Shown here: positions 63,886-64,000 of the stretch, piece after piece
How positions within the stretch are numbered: the first letter of the stretch is position 1
Layout: every line of letters starts with the position of its first letter
From: Lingula anatina
Lineage: Eukaryota; Brachiopoda; Lingulata; Lingulida; Lingulidae
NCBI RefSeq assembly: GCF_001039355.2
Contig: NW_019775895.1
Span: forward strand, 64,001-128,000
DNA: 64,000 bases
Reading direction: 5' to 3'
The notes under the pieces: model-generated
The model's input: only the letters and a program-made list of their open reading frames with translations
What the model was told of the DNA's origin: nothing
Database searches by the model: none
Position numbers and translations under genes: made by a program

Positions 63886-64000
63886 ATGGCAACTGCTACA
63901 GTTGCAGAAATTGAAAACAATATCCGCACTATTGCGCAGACAAACAGGGTCAGGATCTCAGAATTTTTCTTGGATTTTGACAAACTTAGGTCTGGATATG
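63886..64000 (+). CDS. 5' end of an unidentified gene, possible degenerate EF-hand
   Basis: A spliced leader exon (ending 63,054) joins to an exon starting at 63,838 (acceptor TTTTCAG). Its first ATG at 63,886 opens a frame running to the window edge (38 codons visible). It starts MATATVAEIENNIRTIAQ and reads RISEFFLDFDKLRSGY. The FFxDFDxLRSGxx pattern resembles degenerate EF-hand segments seen in ciliary EF-hand proteins, from memory of the family rather than a search. The X-box-like site in its promoter fits a ciliary role. The intron 63,055-63,837 shows nothing else. Confidence 0.5.
   Translation, partial: MATATVAEIENNIRTIAQTNRVRISEFFLDFDKLRSGY

Overview
The window is nuclear DNA from an animal, most likely an invertebrate bilaterian and probably a lophotrochozoan (mollusc-like). 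This rests on AT-rich sequence, many GT-AG introns, an EGFR whose membrane-proximal cysteine-rich region is longer than in vertebrates, and many short terminal-inverted-repeat (TIR) elements in introns. The species cannot be fixed from sequence alone. No bacterial genes, operons or CRISPR arrays are present.

Six genes were assembled exon by exon. (1) 1,510-23,538 (+): an EGFR/ErbB receptor tyrosine kinase, its 5' exons lying before the window. (2) 38,503-25,327 (-): a 29-exon, 1,070-residue coiled-coil protein that I do not recognise. (3) about 39,650-50,775 (+): a CSRNP/AXUD1-type nuclear protein, 690 residues. (4) 57,914-51,562 (-): LETMD1, 365 residues. (5) 62,745-59,144 (-): an hnRNP A/B-D (squid-like) RNA-binding protein, 351 residues. 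(6) from about 62,990 (+): the 5' end of a gene that runs off the window. The four gene models lying entirely in the window each close in frame from ATG to stop, and the EGFR exons are mutually phase-consistent to the stop.

Layout: EGFR and the coiled-coil gene converge on nearly superimposed poly(A) signals near 25,140. The coiled-coil gene and CSRNP diverge from a 1.2-kb region. CSRNP converges on LETMD1. hnRNP lies upstream of LETMD1 on the same strand and shares a short divergent promoter with gene 6.

The most striking signals are in EGFR. Two adjacent exons of exactly 194 bp (12,430-12,623 and 12,811-13,004) encode alternative versions of the same part of ligand-binding domain III. Their length and phase mean only one can be used per mRNA. 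After the kinase domain, an in-frame exon with its own stop and poly(A) signal (20,204-20,632) would replace the canonical tail by 142 residues in which all four tyrosines are YxxL. A decayed third domain-III-like exon lies at 7,724-7,836. Together they suggest one locus encoding receptors that differ in both ligand-binding and signalling surfaces. The introns also carry at least eight TIR-element families, including one element nested inside another.
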